This document shows, one piece after another, positions 1-7,400 of a DNA stretch of 7,770 bases. Under the pieces are notes generated by a model that ran no database searches, had not been told where the DNA came from, and saw nothing but the letters and a program-made list of their open reading frames with translations. The position numbers and the translations under genes are program-made. The first letter of the stretch is position 1. Each line of letters begins with the position of its first letter. This DNA comes from DATLYB01 sp964502525 (GTDB taxonomy: Bacteria; Bacteroidota; Bacteroidia; Chitinophagales; CAIOSU01): contig CAZCXH010000203.1 in assembly GCA_964502525.1 (NCBI GenBank), forward strand, positions 1 to 7,770, given 5' to 3'.

Positions 1-205
1 CCTTTCTTAGAACAACTGCCTGTTTTGCGGAAGTTATTTTGAAAGTGTTGCTTAGTCTTCTTCAACTCTATTGTCTAAAATCTAATGACCAATATCTCCT
101 CCCGCATTGTCTTATCAACTAAACACATTTATTTTCCCGTTGAAATTATTTGTTGGAATTTGGGGATTAAGGAATAATTTGCTCCACGAGTCTTTAGCAT
201 GATTT

Positions 206-238
206 TTTGGCGGGAATGATTGAAATTGTTTAATCTTG
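206..238 (+). promoter_or_regulatory. Candidate Bacteroidota-type promoter
   Basis: TTTG at 206-209 is followed, after a 21-base spacer, by TAATCTTG at 231-238. This matches the Bacteroidota -33/-7 pattern (TTTG, 19-21 bases, TAnnTTTG) with one mismatch in the -7 box. Transcription would begin near 243-247 and leave about 20 bases of leader before the GTG at 267, a sensible length. Such short AT-rich motifs also occur by chance, so this is a candidate only. Confidence 0.35.
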
Positions 239-266
239 ACCTGATCCATTAGTCACTGAAAACACT

Positions 267-875
267 GTGATCGTGACAAAAAAGAAAAAAGAAAGCGCTG
301 GCAATAAACCGGCAAAAAAACAGGAGCAAACCAAGATCTCCGCGCTTCCTAAAAAGGAATTGAAGAGCAAAGAGATGAAGGGTGAAAAAGCGGCTGCCGC
401 AGAGAAGGATGGGATAAAAACCAATAAACAAGTTAAAACGCAGCCCGTACAAGCAGTGGTGAAAAAAAATCCGCCAAATCAGACCATGTCAGCAGGAACT
501 GGCAAGAAGCGCTTGATGGTGAGTTATGAAAAACTTCCTGACGAAGTTATTGATGTCATCAGAACAAAATATCCGTACGGTTATAACCACGACCTTAAAG
601 AGGTAAAGGGAATTGACAACAAGAAATTTTTCGTTTTGCCGATTGAACTGCCTGAAGTGGTTTATCTGGTAAAAGTTGATTTACGCAAGCCCATTAAGAT
701 TCAGGATGATTCCGATGATGAAGAAGACATTTTCACCCCTGAAGAAGGATTTGCGGGAGAAGAAGAATTTCCGGCAGAAGACCTCGAGCAGATGGAAGGC
801 GAAGGCGATGATGAAGGTGGCGAAGAAGAAAGTAATAAAAAGAAGAGAAAGAATGATGCCGATGATGACGAATAG
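267..875 (+). CDS. Hypothetical protein with basic N-tail and acidic C-tail
   Basis: I do not recognise a named family. The 202-residue product has three visible parts. Residues 1-82 are lysine- and alanine-rich, low in hydrophobics and probably disordered, with H1-histone-like composition. Residues 83-147 look like a small folded α/β core: a helix-like stretch near KLPDEVIDVIRTKYP is followed by alternating hydrophobic strands near FFVLPIELPEVVYLVKVDL. Residues 148-202 are dominated by Asp and Glu, broken by a short basic cluster KKKRK at 191-195. There is no signal peptide or membrane segment, so it is probably cytoplasmic. The start is GTG at 267; the in-frame stop at 237-239 leaves no ATG upstream, and a second GTG at 273 is an alternative. 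No Shine-Dalgarno is visible. The gene seems to be transcribed alone, with a candidate promoter before it and a terminator after it. The opposite charges suggest binding to nucleic acid or basic proteins, or self-association, but that is inference from composition. Confidence 0.8.
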   Translation: MIVTKKKKESAGNKPAKKQEQTKISALPKKELKSKEMKGEKAAAAEKDGIKTNKQVKTQPVQAVVKKNPPNQTMSAGTGKKRLMVSYEKLPDEVIDVIRTKYPYGYNHDLKEVKGIDNKKFFVLPIELPEVVYLVKVDLRKPIKIQDDSDDEEDIFTPEEGFAGEEEFPAEDLEQMEGEGDDEGGEEESNKKKRKNDADDDE

Positions 876-912
876 CGTTGGCTTTTGATTTCCTTCTCAT
901 TCATCTTTATAT

Positions 913-941
913 AAAGGGCAGTTCTAAAAATTGCTCTTTTT
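913..941 (+). terminator. Probable intrinsic terminator
   Basis: AAAGGGCA (913-920) can pair with TGCTCTTT (932-939) as an 8-bp stem with one G-U pair and an 11-base loop. The 3' arm runs into a T tract (937-941). It lies 38 bases after the stop of the charged protein gene, where its transcript should end. The stem is fairly AT-rich, so strength is uncertain. Confidence 0.55.
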
Positions 942-1012
942 ATCGCCTCATCATGCCCCTTCCCTCTCCAGAAGGCTTGCCTATGTCCACATCTTTTAAA
1001 AAATACAGAAAC

Positions 1013-1095
1013 CGCAGAGGAACACAGGGAAATACCTCACAGAGGTAAAGGAGAATACAAAATCCTCCTCTGCTTCCTCTGTGTAAGTCTCTGCG
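1013..1095. repeat. CAGAG-rich imperfect inverted repeat
   Basis: CGCAGAG (1013-1019) pairs with CTCTGCG (1089-1095), and inside it CACAGAGG (1038-1045) pairs with CCTCTGTG (1076-1083). The arms are full of CAGAG/CACAG and CTCTG/CTGTG words, so several pairing registers are possible. Elements of this wording are, from general knowledge, common non-coding hairpin repeats in Bacteroidota and some other genomes. It ends seven bases before the ATG of the dehydrogenase fragment and is absent in front of the intact copy, so it marks the left edge of the duplicated segment. I see no open frame or transposase in it. Confidence 0.55.
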
Positions 1096-1102
1096 TATTG
1101 AC

Positions 1103-1702
1103 ATGTCTGATAAACAGAAAATCCTCAACTACATCAACGGCAAGCTCATCCCGCCTGCTTCCGCGAAATTCGTTGACAACCTCAACCCTGCAACGAGTGA
1201 AGTTTATTCGCAGCTTCCGGATTCTGACAAGGGTGACGTAGATATTGCGGTTCGGGCGGCTGAGAGGGCATTTCCGGCATGGTCGTCATGCGGAGTTGAA
1301 ACACGTGCGAAAGTACTGAACCGTATTGCTGACCTGATTGAAAAAAATCTGGAGGTGTTCGCGTTCGCTGAAACCAATGATTCCGGGAAGCCAATCAAAC
1401 TATCAAGAACGCTGGACATCCCTCGCGTAGTCAGCAACTTCCGTTTTTTCGCTTCAGGTATTCAGCACTTTGCTTCCGAATCGCACTTGATGGAAGGTGT
1501 TGCGGTTAACTACACTTTGCGCCAGCCGGTCGGAGTGGTTGGCTGCATTTCTCCCTGGAACCTCCCGCTTTATTTGTTTTCCTGGAAAATCGCCCCTGCC
1601 CTTGCAGCAGGATGCTGCGTTGTCGCAAAGCCGTCTGAGCTAACACCGATGTACTGCTGCTTCCATACGCCCGCTTTACCTTATTTACACTTGTGGCACT
1701 AG
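1103..1702 (+). pseudogene. 5' fragment of aldehyde dehydrogenase (partial duplicate)
   Basis: The first 183 codons (1103-1651) align without gaps to the intact dehydrogenase at 2401-2949, differing at 10 residues. After SELTPM the similarity stops, and 16 unrelated codons, two of them consecutive Cys, lead to a TAG at 1700-1702. The intact enzyme has 483 residues. The fragment keeps the N-terminal part of the NAD-binding region, including the active-site Asn of SPWNLP and the KPSE motif, but lacks the GxTxxG loop, the catalytic Glu and the catalytic Cys. It therefore cannot be an active dehydrogenase. At the breakpoint the next bases resemble the intact gene again only if one T at 1652 is skipped (ACTGC in both), so a one-base insertion followed by loss of the remainder is possible. 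Whether the 199-residue product is made is unknown. Confidence 0.9.
1244..1413 (+). repeat. 170-bp identical tract shared with 2542-2711
   Basis: Every base here matches 2542-2711, including all third codon positions, while the flanking parts of the same duplication differ at 10 of 141 bases on the left and 34 of 238 on the right (counted by eye). Offset between copies is a constant 1298 bases. An island of perfect identity within a diverged pair is what a gene-conversion tract looks like. Confidence 0.85.
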
Positions 1703-1729
1703 CTGATTAGCACAATTGAAATTTGAAAT

Positions 1730-1750
1730 TTGGATTTTTTTGAAATCCAA
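1730..1750. other. Perfect 8-bp inverted repeat upstream of GNAT gene
   Basis: TTGGATTT (1730-1737) and AAATCCAA (1743-1750) are exact reverse complements separated by five bases. It lies in the 126-base stretch between the end of dehydrogenase homology and the ATG of the acetyltransferase, among repeats of GAAATTT. It could be an operator, an mRNA hairpin or part of the scar left by rearrangement. An AT-rich repeat of this length can also arise by chance. Confidence 0.35.
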
Positions 1751-1777
1751 GAAGCAGTTTCTACATTTGACGCAACA

Positions 1778-2380
1778 ATGAGTCGAACCAATGACATCAA
1801 GCTATTTAGCGGTTACAGCATCAGGATTGCTGAAGATGCAAAGGAGTTTGAGGATTTCTTTAACCGAAACAGACCTGCCGTATTTTCCAACGATGTTGAC
1901 CTGCGGCTTTCGGCAGTTTTGACACACAAGGAGAAATCAAAGATTAAAGAATTATCCAAAAACAGAGGGACACTTTACAGATTAAGCTTGTATATACTGC
2001 ATCGCGGAAAAGAAATAGGATGGCTTTGGGGCGAGCAAGATGGTGCGCACGCGTTTCACATGATCAATACCGCGATTTTCAAACAACATCAAAACAAGGG
2101 GATTTACACATCTTTGCTGCCAAAAGTCGTTGACATCCTTAGAGAAAAAGGATTTCAAACGGTTTACAGCGAACATAAAGCAACAAACAATCAGGTAATA
2201 ATTCCTAAACTCCGGTTGGGCTTCGTCATCACAGCCCTTGAATTGAGTGATATTTTTGGAGTTCTTGTACGCCTGACTTATTACTTCAACAAGGATAGAA
2301 GAAAGGTAATAGATTTCCGCGCTGGAAAGGGTAAGCCTGGCCTTAAAATCAGAAAAGCATTATCCTTAGATAAGACCTGA
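1778..2380 (+). CDS. GNAT-family N-acetyltransferase-like protein
   Basis: The predicted 200-residue product resembles GNAT acetyltransferases, which move an acetyl group from acetyl-CoA to an amine. The key evidence is QNKGIY at residues 105-110, matching the acetyl-CoA pyrophosphate-binding motif (Q/R)xxGx(G/A) except for Tyr at the last place. It is preceded by a β-strand-like stretch (HAFHMINTAIF) and followed by an amphipathic helix (YTSLLPKVVDILREKGF). Then comes a second typical block, ATNNQVIIPKLRLGF (135-149), resembling the Asn...GF motif near the GNAT C-terminus. The substrate cannot be told. There is no signal peptide. ATG at 1778 is preferred; the frame is open upstream to a TTG at 1730, but that start falls inside an inverted repeat. 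The gene sits between a dehydrogenase fragment and the intact dehydrogenase and ends 20 bases before the latter, so co-transcription is possible. A tie to aminomuconate metabolism is not shown. Confidence 0.8.
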   Translation: MSRTNDIKLFSGYSIRIAEDAKEFEDFFNRNRPAVFSNDVDLRLSAVLTHKEKSKIKELSKNRGTLYRLSLYILHRGKEIGWLWGEQDGAHAFHMINTAIFKQHQNKGIYTSLLPKVVDILREKGFQTVYSEHKATNNQVIIPKLRLGFVITALELSDIFGVLVRLTYYFNKDRRKVIDFRAGKGKPGLKIRKALSLDKT

Positions 2381-2400
2381 GCCAACACATGCGAATCCTC

Positions 2401-3852
2401 ATGTCTGATAAACAGAAAATCCTCAATTACATCAACGGCAAGCTTATCCCGCCTGCTTCCGGGAAATTCGTTGACAACCTCAATCCTGCAATGAGCGAAG
2501 CTTATTCGCAGCTTCCGGATTCTGACAAGGATGACATAGAAATTGCGGTTCGGGCGGCTGAGAGGGCATTTCCGGCATGGTCGTCATGCGGAGTTGAAAC
2601 ACGTGCGAAAGTACTGAACCGTATTGCTGACCTGATTGAAAAAAATCTGGAGGTGTTCGCGTTCGCTGAAACCAATGATTCCGGGAAGCCAATCAAACTA
2701 TCAAGAACGCTCGACATCCCCCGCGTGGTCAGCAACTTCCGGTTTTTCGCTTCGGGCATTCAGCACTTTGCTTCTGAATCGCATCACATGGAAGGAGTTG
2801 CGGTTAACTACGCTCTTCGTCAGCCGCTTGGAGTCGTTGGATGCATCTCACCCTGGAACCTGCCCCTTTATTTGTTTTCGTGGAAAATCGCTCCCGCTCT
2901 TGCAGCGGGATGCACCGTTGTTGCGAAGCCGTCAGAGCTAACACCGATGACTGCATTCATGTTATCAGAAATCTGCATTGATGCAGGCTTGCCGGAGGGA
3001 GTTTTGAATATCGTTCACGGTTATGGAAACAAAGCGGGACAGGCGGTTTGCGAGCATCCATCTGTCAAAGCGATTTCATTCACCGGGGGAACGGCAACAG
3101 GAAAAATTATTGCACAAACCGCTGCTCCGCAGTTCAAAAAGCTTTCGTTGGAACTTGGAGGGAAAAACCCCAATATCATTTTTGCCGATTGCGATTTCGT
3201 CAAGATGCTTGAAACCACGGTGCGTTCCTCATTTTCCAATCAGGGGCAGATTTGCCTGTGCGGGTCGAGGATTTTGGTGGAAGAAAAAATTTACAGCAAG
3301 TTCAAAAAAGCTTTTGTCGAAGGAGTTCGAAAATTAAAAATTGGTGACCCGCTGGAAGAATCAACAGATATGGGTTCTGTGATTTCCAAAAATCATTTTG
3401 AAAAAATCATGTCGTATATCGAATCTGCAAGGAATGATGGCGGAAAAATTCTTGCCGGGGGAAAGCAGGTGAAAATGAAAGGCAGATGCAAGGACGGATA
3501 TTTCATTGAGCCAACCATCATTGACGGTTTGGATGAAAACTGTAAAATCAACCAGGAGGAAGTGTTCGGTCCGGTGGTGACATTGCTTCCTTTCAAAACG
3601 GAAGATGAGGCTTTGCAAATTGCCAACGGAACACGATACGGGCTTGCTTCCATGATTTGGACGCAGGATATTTCCTGTGCCATGCGCGTTGCTCAAAAAA
3701 TTCAAACCGGCATTGTTTGGGTAAACTGCTGGTTAGTGAGGGATTTGAGAACGCCATTTGGCGGAATGAAAAATTCTGGTGTGGGACGAGAAGGAGGCTG
3801 GGAAGCGCTGAAATTTTTTACCGAGGCGAAAAATATTTGTGTGAAATTTTAA
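2401..3852 (+). CDS. 2-aminomuconate/2-hydroxymuconate semialdehyde dehydrogenase
   Basis: This is a full-length NAD(P)-dependent aldehyde dehydrogenase of 483 residues, the usual size. Visible family motifs in order are SPWNLP with active-site Asn153, KPSE with cofactor-binding Lys176 and Glu179, FTGGTATG (227-234) as the Rossmann GxTxxG loop, LELGGKNP with general base Glu251, NQGQIC with nucleophile Cys285, EEVFGP with Glu387, and FGGMKNSGVGREGG near the end. The stretch WLVRDLRTPFGG (444-455), with two Arg, is characteristic of the group that oxidises 2-aminomuconate or 2-hydroxymuconate semialdehyde, whose substrates are acidic. The next gene resembles 2-aminomuconate deaminase, which favours the amino substrate and hence kynurenine/3-hydroxyanthranilate or aminophenol breakdown (AmnC/NbaE role). 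ATG at 2401 is chosen because homology with the upstream partial copy begins exactly there; an in-frame ATG at 2389 would add four residues. No Shine-Dalgarno is visible. The enzyme should be cytoplasmic and tetrameric, from family knowledge. Confidence 0.94.
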   Translation: MSDKQKILNYINGKLIPPASGKFVDNLNPAMSEAYSQLPDSDKDDIEIAVRAAERAFPAWSSCGVETRAKVLNRIADLIEKNLEVFAFAETNDSGKPIKLSRTLDIPRVVSNFRFFASGIQHFASESHHMEGVAVNYALRQPLGVVGCISPWNLPLYLFSWKIAPALAAGCTVVAKPSELTPMTAFMLSEICIDAGLPEGVLNIVHGYGNKAGQAVCEHPSVKAISFTGGTATGKIIAQTAAPQFKKLSLELGGKNPNIIFADCDFVKMLETTVRSSFSNQGQICLCGSRILVEEKIYSKFKKAFVEGVRKLKIGDPLEESTDMGSVISKNHFEKIMSYIESARNDGGKILAGGKQVKMKGRCKDGYFIEPTIIDGLDENCKINQEEVFGPVVTLLPFKTEDEALQIANGTRYGLASMIWTQDISCAMRVAQKIQTGIVWVNCWLVRDLRTPFGGMKNSGVGREGGWEALKFFTEAKNICVKF

Positions 3853-3859
3853 ATGGAAC

Positions 3860-3902
3860 GCAGATGACGCGGATTGAGCTGATTAACGCTGATTTAATCC
3901 GC
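3860..3902. repeat. Iterated GC(N)GAT intergenic repeat with hairpin
   Basis: Four GC(A/G/T)GAT words begin at 3860, 3869, 3878 and 3888, spaced 9, 9 and 10 bases. GCGGATT (3869-3875) can pair with AATCCGC (3896-3902), or GATTAA (3881-3886) with TTAATC (3894-3899). It fills most of the 66-base gap between the dehydrogenase stop and the RidA-family start. Similar GCGGATT-type elements recur between genes in many Bacteroidota, from general knowledge. There is no T tract, so it is not an obvious terminator; it could act on mRNA stability between the two genes. Confidence 0.5.
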
Positions 3903-3918
3903 ATTCTATTTTTGAATA

Positions 3919-4326
3919 ATGAAGATCACCACCAATAAAGCTCCTGAACCTGTCGGTTTATATCCCCATTCGCGCAGAGTGGGCAACCTTCTTTTTCTCT
4001 CCGGCATCGGTCCGCGCGAAGCGGGCACCAACAACATCCCGGGAAACGACTATGATAAAAAAGGGGAACTCATCAAATACGACATCGCTGCCCAATGCCA
4101 TTCAGTTTTCAAAAATGTAAAGACCGTGCTCGAGGAAAGCGGCTCCAGATGGGAAAACCTGATTGATGTAACCGTATTTCTCACCAACATGAAAGACGAT
4201 TTTGAAATTTACAACCGCATTTATGCTGAATATTTCGAGAACGCACAGCCCTGCCGGACTACTGTTGAAGTGAAAAGCCTGCCCACTCCGATTGCGATTG
4301 AGCTGAAGTGTATCGCCACTACTTAG
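3919..4326 (+). CDS. RidA-family protein, probable 2-aminomuconate deaminase
   Basis: The 135-residue product has the length and layout of the RidA/YjgF/UK114 family, small cytoplasmic trimers that hydrolyse imines and enamines. Visible family features are LFLSGIGPRE (26-35), corresponding to the FxSGQxP block, the helix around VFKNVKTVLEESGSRWEN, the strand DVTVFLTNM (83-91), PCRTTVEV with Arg113, and IAIELKCIA with Glu128. Arg113 and Glu128 match the substrate-carboxylate Arg and catalytic Glu of active RidA proteins, so it is predicted to be an active deaminase. Its place directly after an aminomuconate-type semialdehyde dehydrogenase suggests 2-aminomuconate deaminase (AmnD/NbaF role), giving 4-oxalocrotonate and ammonia. 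A general enamine deaminase is the alternative. ATG at 3919 follows an A/T-rich stretch without Shine-Dalgarno. It is probably co-transcribed with the dehydrogenase, with a 66-base repeat-bearing gap between them. Confidence 0.88.
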   Translation: MKITTNKAPEPVGLYPHSRRVGNLLFLSGIGPREAGTNNIPGNDYDKKGELIKYDIAAQCHSVFKNVKTVLEESGSRWENLIDVTVFLTNMKDDFEIYNRIYAEYFENAQPCRTTVEVKSLPTPIAIELKCIATT

Positions 4327-4340
4327 GCGGAATGCCCGCC
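4326..4340 (+). terminator. Small GC hairpin at the RidA-family stop
   Basis: GGCGG (4326-4330) and CCGCC (4336-4340) form a perfect 5-bp GC stem with a five-base loop; its first base is the last base of the TAG stop. No T tract follows, so it is a weak terminator candidate at best. The place, at the end of a likely two- or three-gene unit and before a separate large gene, makes it worth noting. Confidence 0.22.
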
Positions 4341-4428
4341 AATCCAGCAAAAAACTCTCCCCTAATTTCCGCCAGCACCGTTGCTTTATAGCTACTTTTA
4401 GCGTACATTAGTAGTAATCCCGCTCGTC

Positions 4429-7400
4429 ATGAAACCAACATTCACGTTACTCATCCTCGCATCTTTGTCATTCATTCCGCAAACCACTGCGCACGCCCAC
4501 GGCAGCGATACAACAACGATTGAAAACGCTGCCCGCTTTTCGGAAAACAAGGGACAATGGGATGCGAATGTGCTGTACCGCCTAAAATTCAAAACCGGTG
4601 TTGCTTTCTTCGAAAAAGACAAGCTGACTTATTCCTTCATTAATCCTGATGACCGGGAGCGGATTTTTCATTCACAACACAACAGCGATTCTGTCGGAAG
4701 GGTGAGGGCGCATTCGTTCTGCGTCCATTTTGAAAATTGCAATCCGCAATTGACCTCCGAAGGCATGGACAGTTACGGGGACTATGAAAATTATTATATC
4801 GGCAATGATCCTTCACGCTGGGCTTCCAATGTGCCTGTCTATCAGAAAATCCGCTATCAGAATTTGTATCCCGGCATTGACCTGCAATATGAAACCCATG
4901 ATAATCATCTGAAATATTCTTATATAGTTAAGCCCCATTCCAATCCATATCAGATCAGGATGCGGTTTGAAGGAATTGAAAGTATTTACGTGAAAGACGG
5001 CAGCCTGCACTACACCACTTCCGTGAATGCCATAGAAGAACGGCATCTTTACGCCTGGCAGCAAATCAACGGGCAAATGGTCAGAATCCCTTGTGTTTTT
5101 TTCCTGAGGGACAGCACCGTTTCTTTCAGAATATCGAGGCAGTATAATCCGAATTACGAACTGGTGATTGACCCCACATTGGTATTTTCCACATATACAG
5201 GTTCAACGTCAGATAACTTCGGATTCACGGCAACTTATGATAACACCGGTCATCTTTATGCGGGCGGCATTGTTTTCGGGCAAACATATCCGCTCACCAC
5301 AGGCGCGTATGACCTCACTTACAACGGGGGCAATATTGACGTCAGCATCACCAAATTCACGCCTGACGGGACCGCATTGGTCTATTCCACTTTTCTCGGA
5401 GGCGCTGAGAGCGAAGATCCGAGCAGCATCATTGTCAATGACCTGAACGAATTGATCGTCATGGGCAGCACGAGTTCGGGGGGAACTACAACCGGCTTCC
5501 CCACTACCGTTGGCGCTTACGACCGCACGTTCAATTTCGGCACCGGAAAAAATTACCCCAACAACGGACCCAACTTCGTGAGCGGCACGGATATTTTCGT
5601 CTGCAAATTCAACGCTGCAGGGTCGCAACTGCTCGGCTCCACGTTCATCGGTGGCAGCGGCAATGACGGCTTGAATGATAATGCTGTTGCCGGAGGATAC
5701 GGAGCGCTCGTGTATAACTATGGAGACCAGTTCCGGGGCGAAGTGGTTACCGATGCCCTCGGAAATATTTATGGAGTATCATCCACGCTCTCCGCTAATT
5801 TTCCCACCACCGCAGGCGCATTTCGTCCCGCTTCTGGCGGTGGGCAGGATGCCGTTGTGTTCAAATTCAACAGCAACCTTACCGCATTGACATGGTCGTC
5901 TTACCTTGGCGGCTCGGGCACGGATGCCGGATACAACATTGCGCTTGACAATCAAAACAGGGTTTATGTGAGCGGGGGAACAACAAGCACCAACTTCCCC
6001 GCCACCGCAGGCAGTTTATACCCGGCATACAGGGGCGGAAGGTCTGATGGATATATTGCCTTTATCAGCGCAAACGGAAACTCTCTGCTCAACGCAACCT
6101 ACATGGGCACCACTGAATATGACCAAACTTATTTCATTGACCAGGATGCCACCGGCAATGTTTACGTGGTGGGACAAACAGATGGAAATTTTCCCGTTAG
6201 CTCCGGCAGATACACTAATACCAACAGCGGACAATTTATTGCCACTCTCACTTCCAATCTGTCGTCAATGGTTTTTTCCACTGTTTTCGGGAGGAGTGAC
6301 GGAGATCCAGATATTTCACCCACCGCATTCCTGGTTGATAACTGCGGAAATATTTATGTTTCCGGGTGGGCGGGGCAAGACCTGATGGATATCGTGAACT
6401 TCGGTGCTTTCACCAGCAGCACTTTCAACTTGCCCATTACGGTTGATGCGTTTCAAAACACTACTGATGGGAGTGATTTTTATTTCATTGTTCTTTCTCC
6501 CAATGCGACCTCCCTGACGTATGCCACTTATTTCGGAAGTCCTTCGGCAAACGACCACGTGGATGGCGGTACGAGCAGGTTTGACAAGAACGGCATCATT
6601 TACCAGGCGGTGTGCGCGGGATGCTGGGCTGTAAGCGACTTCCCGACAACGCCAGGCGCCTGGTCGCGGACGAATGGCAGCGGTGGCTGCAACGAGGGGC
6701 TTATAAAATTTGAATTCCAGTTGATTGGCGTTGAGGTGGACGTGCTTGCAACGCCTGCCACTTCAGGATGCGCGCCACTGACGGTGAATTTCGATGGTCA
6801 GCCTGTGAACGTGATTGATTTCTTCTGGAATTTTGATGACGGAACAACTTCATCGCTCGCCAATCCCATTAAAACTTTCACCGCTCCCGGCACCTATGAT
6901 GTTACCCTTATCGGAATAGATTCAACCACCTGCATCGGATTGTTGTTTTCGGATACATCAACCGTGCGCATCACGGTATTCGCGGATCCGGTTGCCAATG
7001 CAGGAGCAGATGAATCAATCTGTTCGGGAGAAAGCGCGCAACTAACAGCGACAGGCGGAGGCGCTTACCGCTGGAGCACGAATCAAACAACGCAATCCAT
7101 TACCGTAAGTCCGGCTTCCACTCAAACCTATGCCGTGACGGTTACCAATGTGAACGGATGCACCGATTTGGATAGCGTAACCGTTGAAGTGCTGAATAAC
7201 GTTTCTGCTCAAAGGAGCGCATCCATCTGCGATGGCGACAGTTTGTTTGCTGGCGGTGGGTTTCAGACGAATTCAGGATTATACTTCGATACATTGGTTG
7301 CCGCAAACGGCTGTGACAGCATCGTTTCCACGAATCTTATTGTGTTAGGCGATACTTCATTCACACAGAACGTTTCCATCTGCGATGGCGACAGCTTCTT

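Noticed and set aside
1..205. A gene or gene end at the left edge
   Set aside because: All frames are short or interrupted, and composition is AT-rich non-coding. No RNA gene structure is evident.
1730..1777. TTG at 1730 as the start of the acetyltransferase
   Set aside because: It lies in an inverted repeat, TTG starts are rare, and ATG at 1778 gives a complete GNAT-like protein.
1013..1777. Insertion sequence or transposon carrying the dehydrogenase fragment or acetyltransferase
   Set aside because: No transposase, no matching terminal inverted repeats at both ends and no target-site duplication could be found by eye.
2389..2400. ATG at 2389 as the start of the intact dehydrogenase
   Set aside because: Similarity to the upstream copy starts exactly at the ATG at 2401, and the four extra residues have no counterpart there.
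3361..3705. 114-residue minus-strand open frame
   Set aside because: It is antisense to the well-conserved C-terminal half of the dehydrogenase and has no features of its own.
3907..3914. TATTTTTG, a perfect TAnnTTTG -7 box just before the RidA-family start
   Set aside because: It would give a leaderless or internal start five bases from the ATG, and no TTTG lies 19-21 bases upstream. A chance match in AT-rich sequence is more likely.
4393..4400. TACTTTTA as a -7 box for the large surface protein
   Set aside because: One mismatch in the box, and the only nearby -33 resemblance (TTTC at 4366) is 23 bases away, outside the usual spacing. Too weak to list.
5209..5628. 139-residue minus-strand open frame
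   Set aside because: It lies opposite the propeller repeats of the large surface protein, whose frame is continuous with clear domain motifs. The antisense frame shows no recognisable domain.
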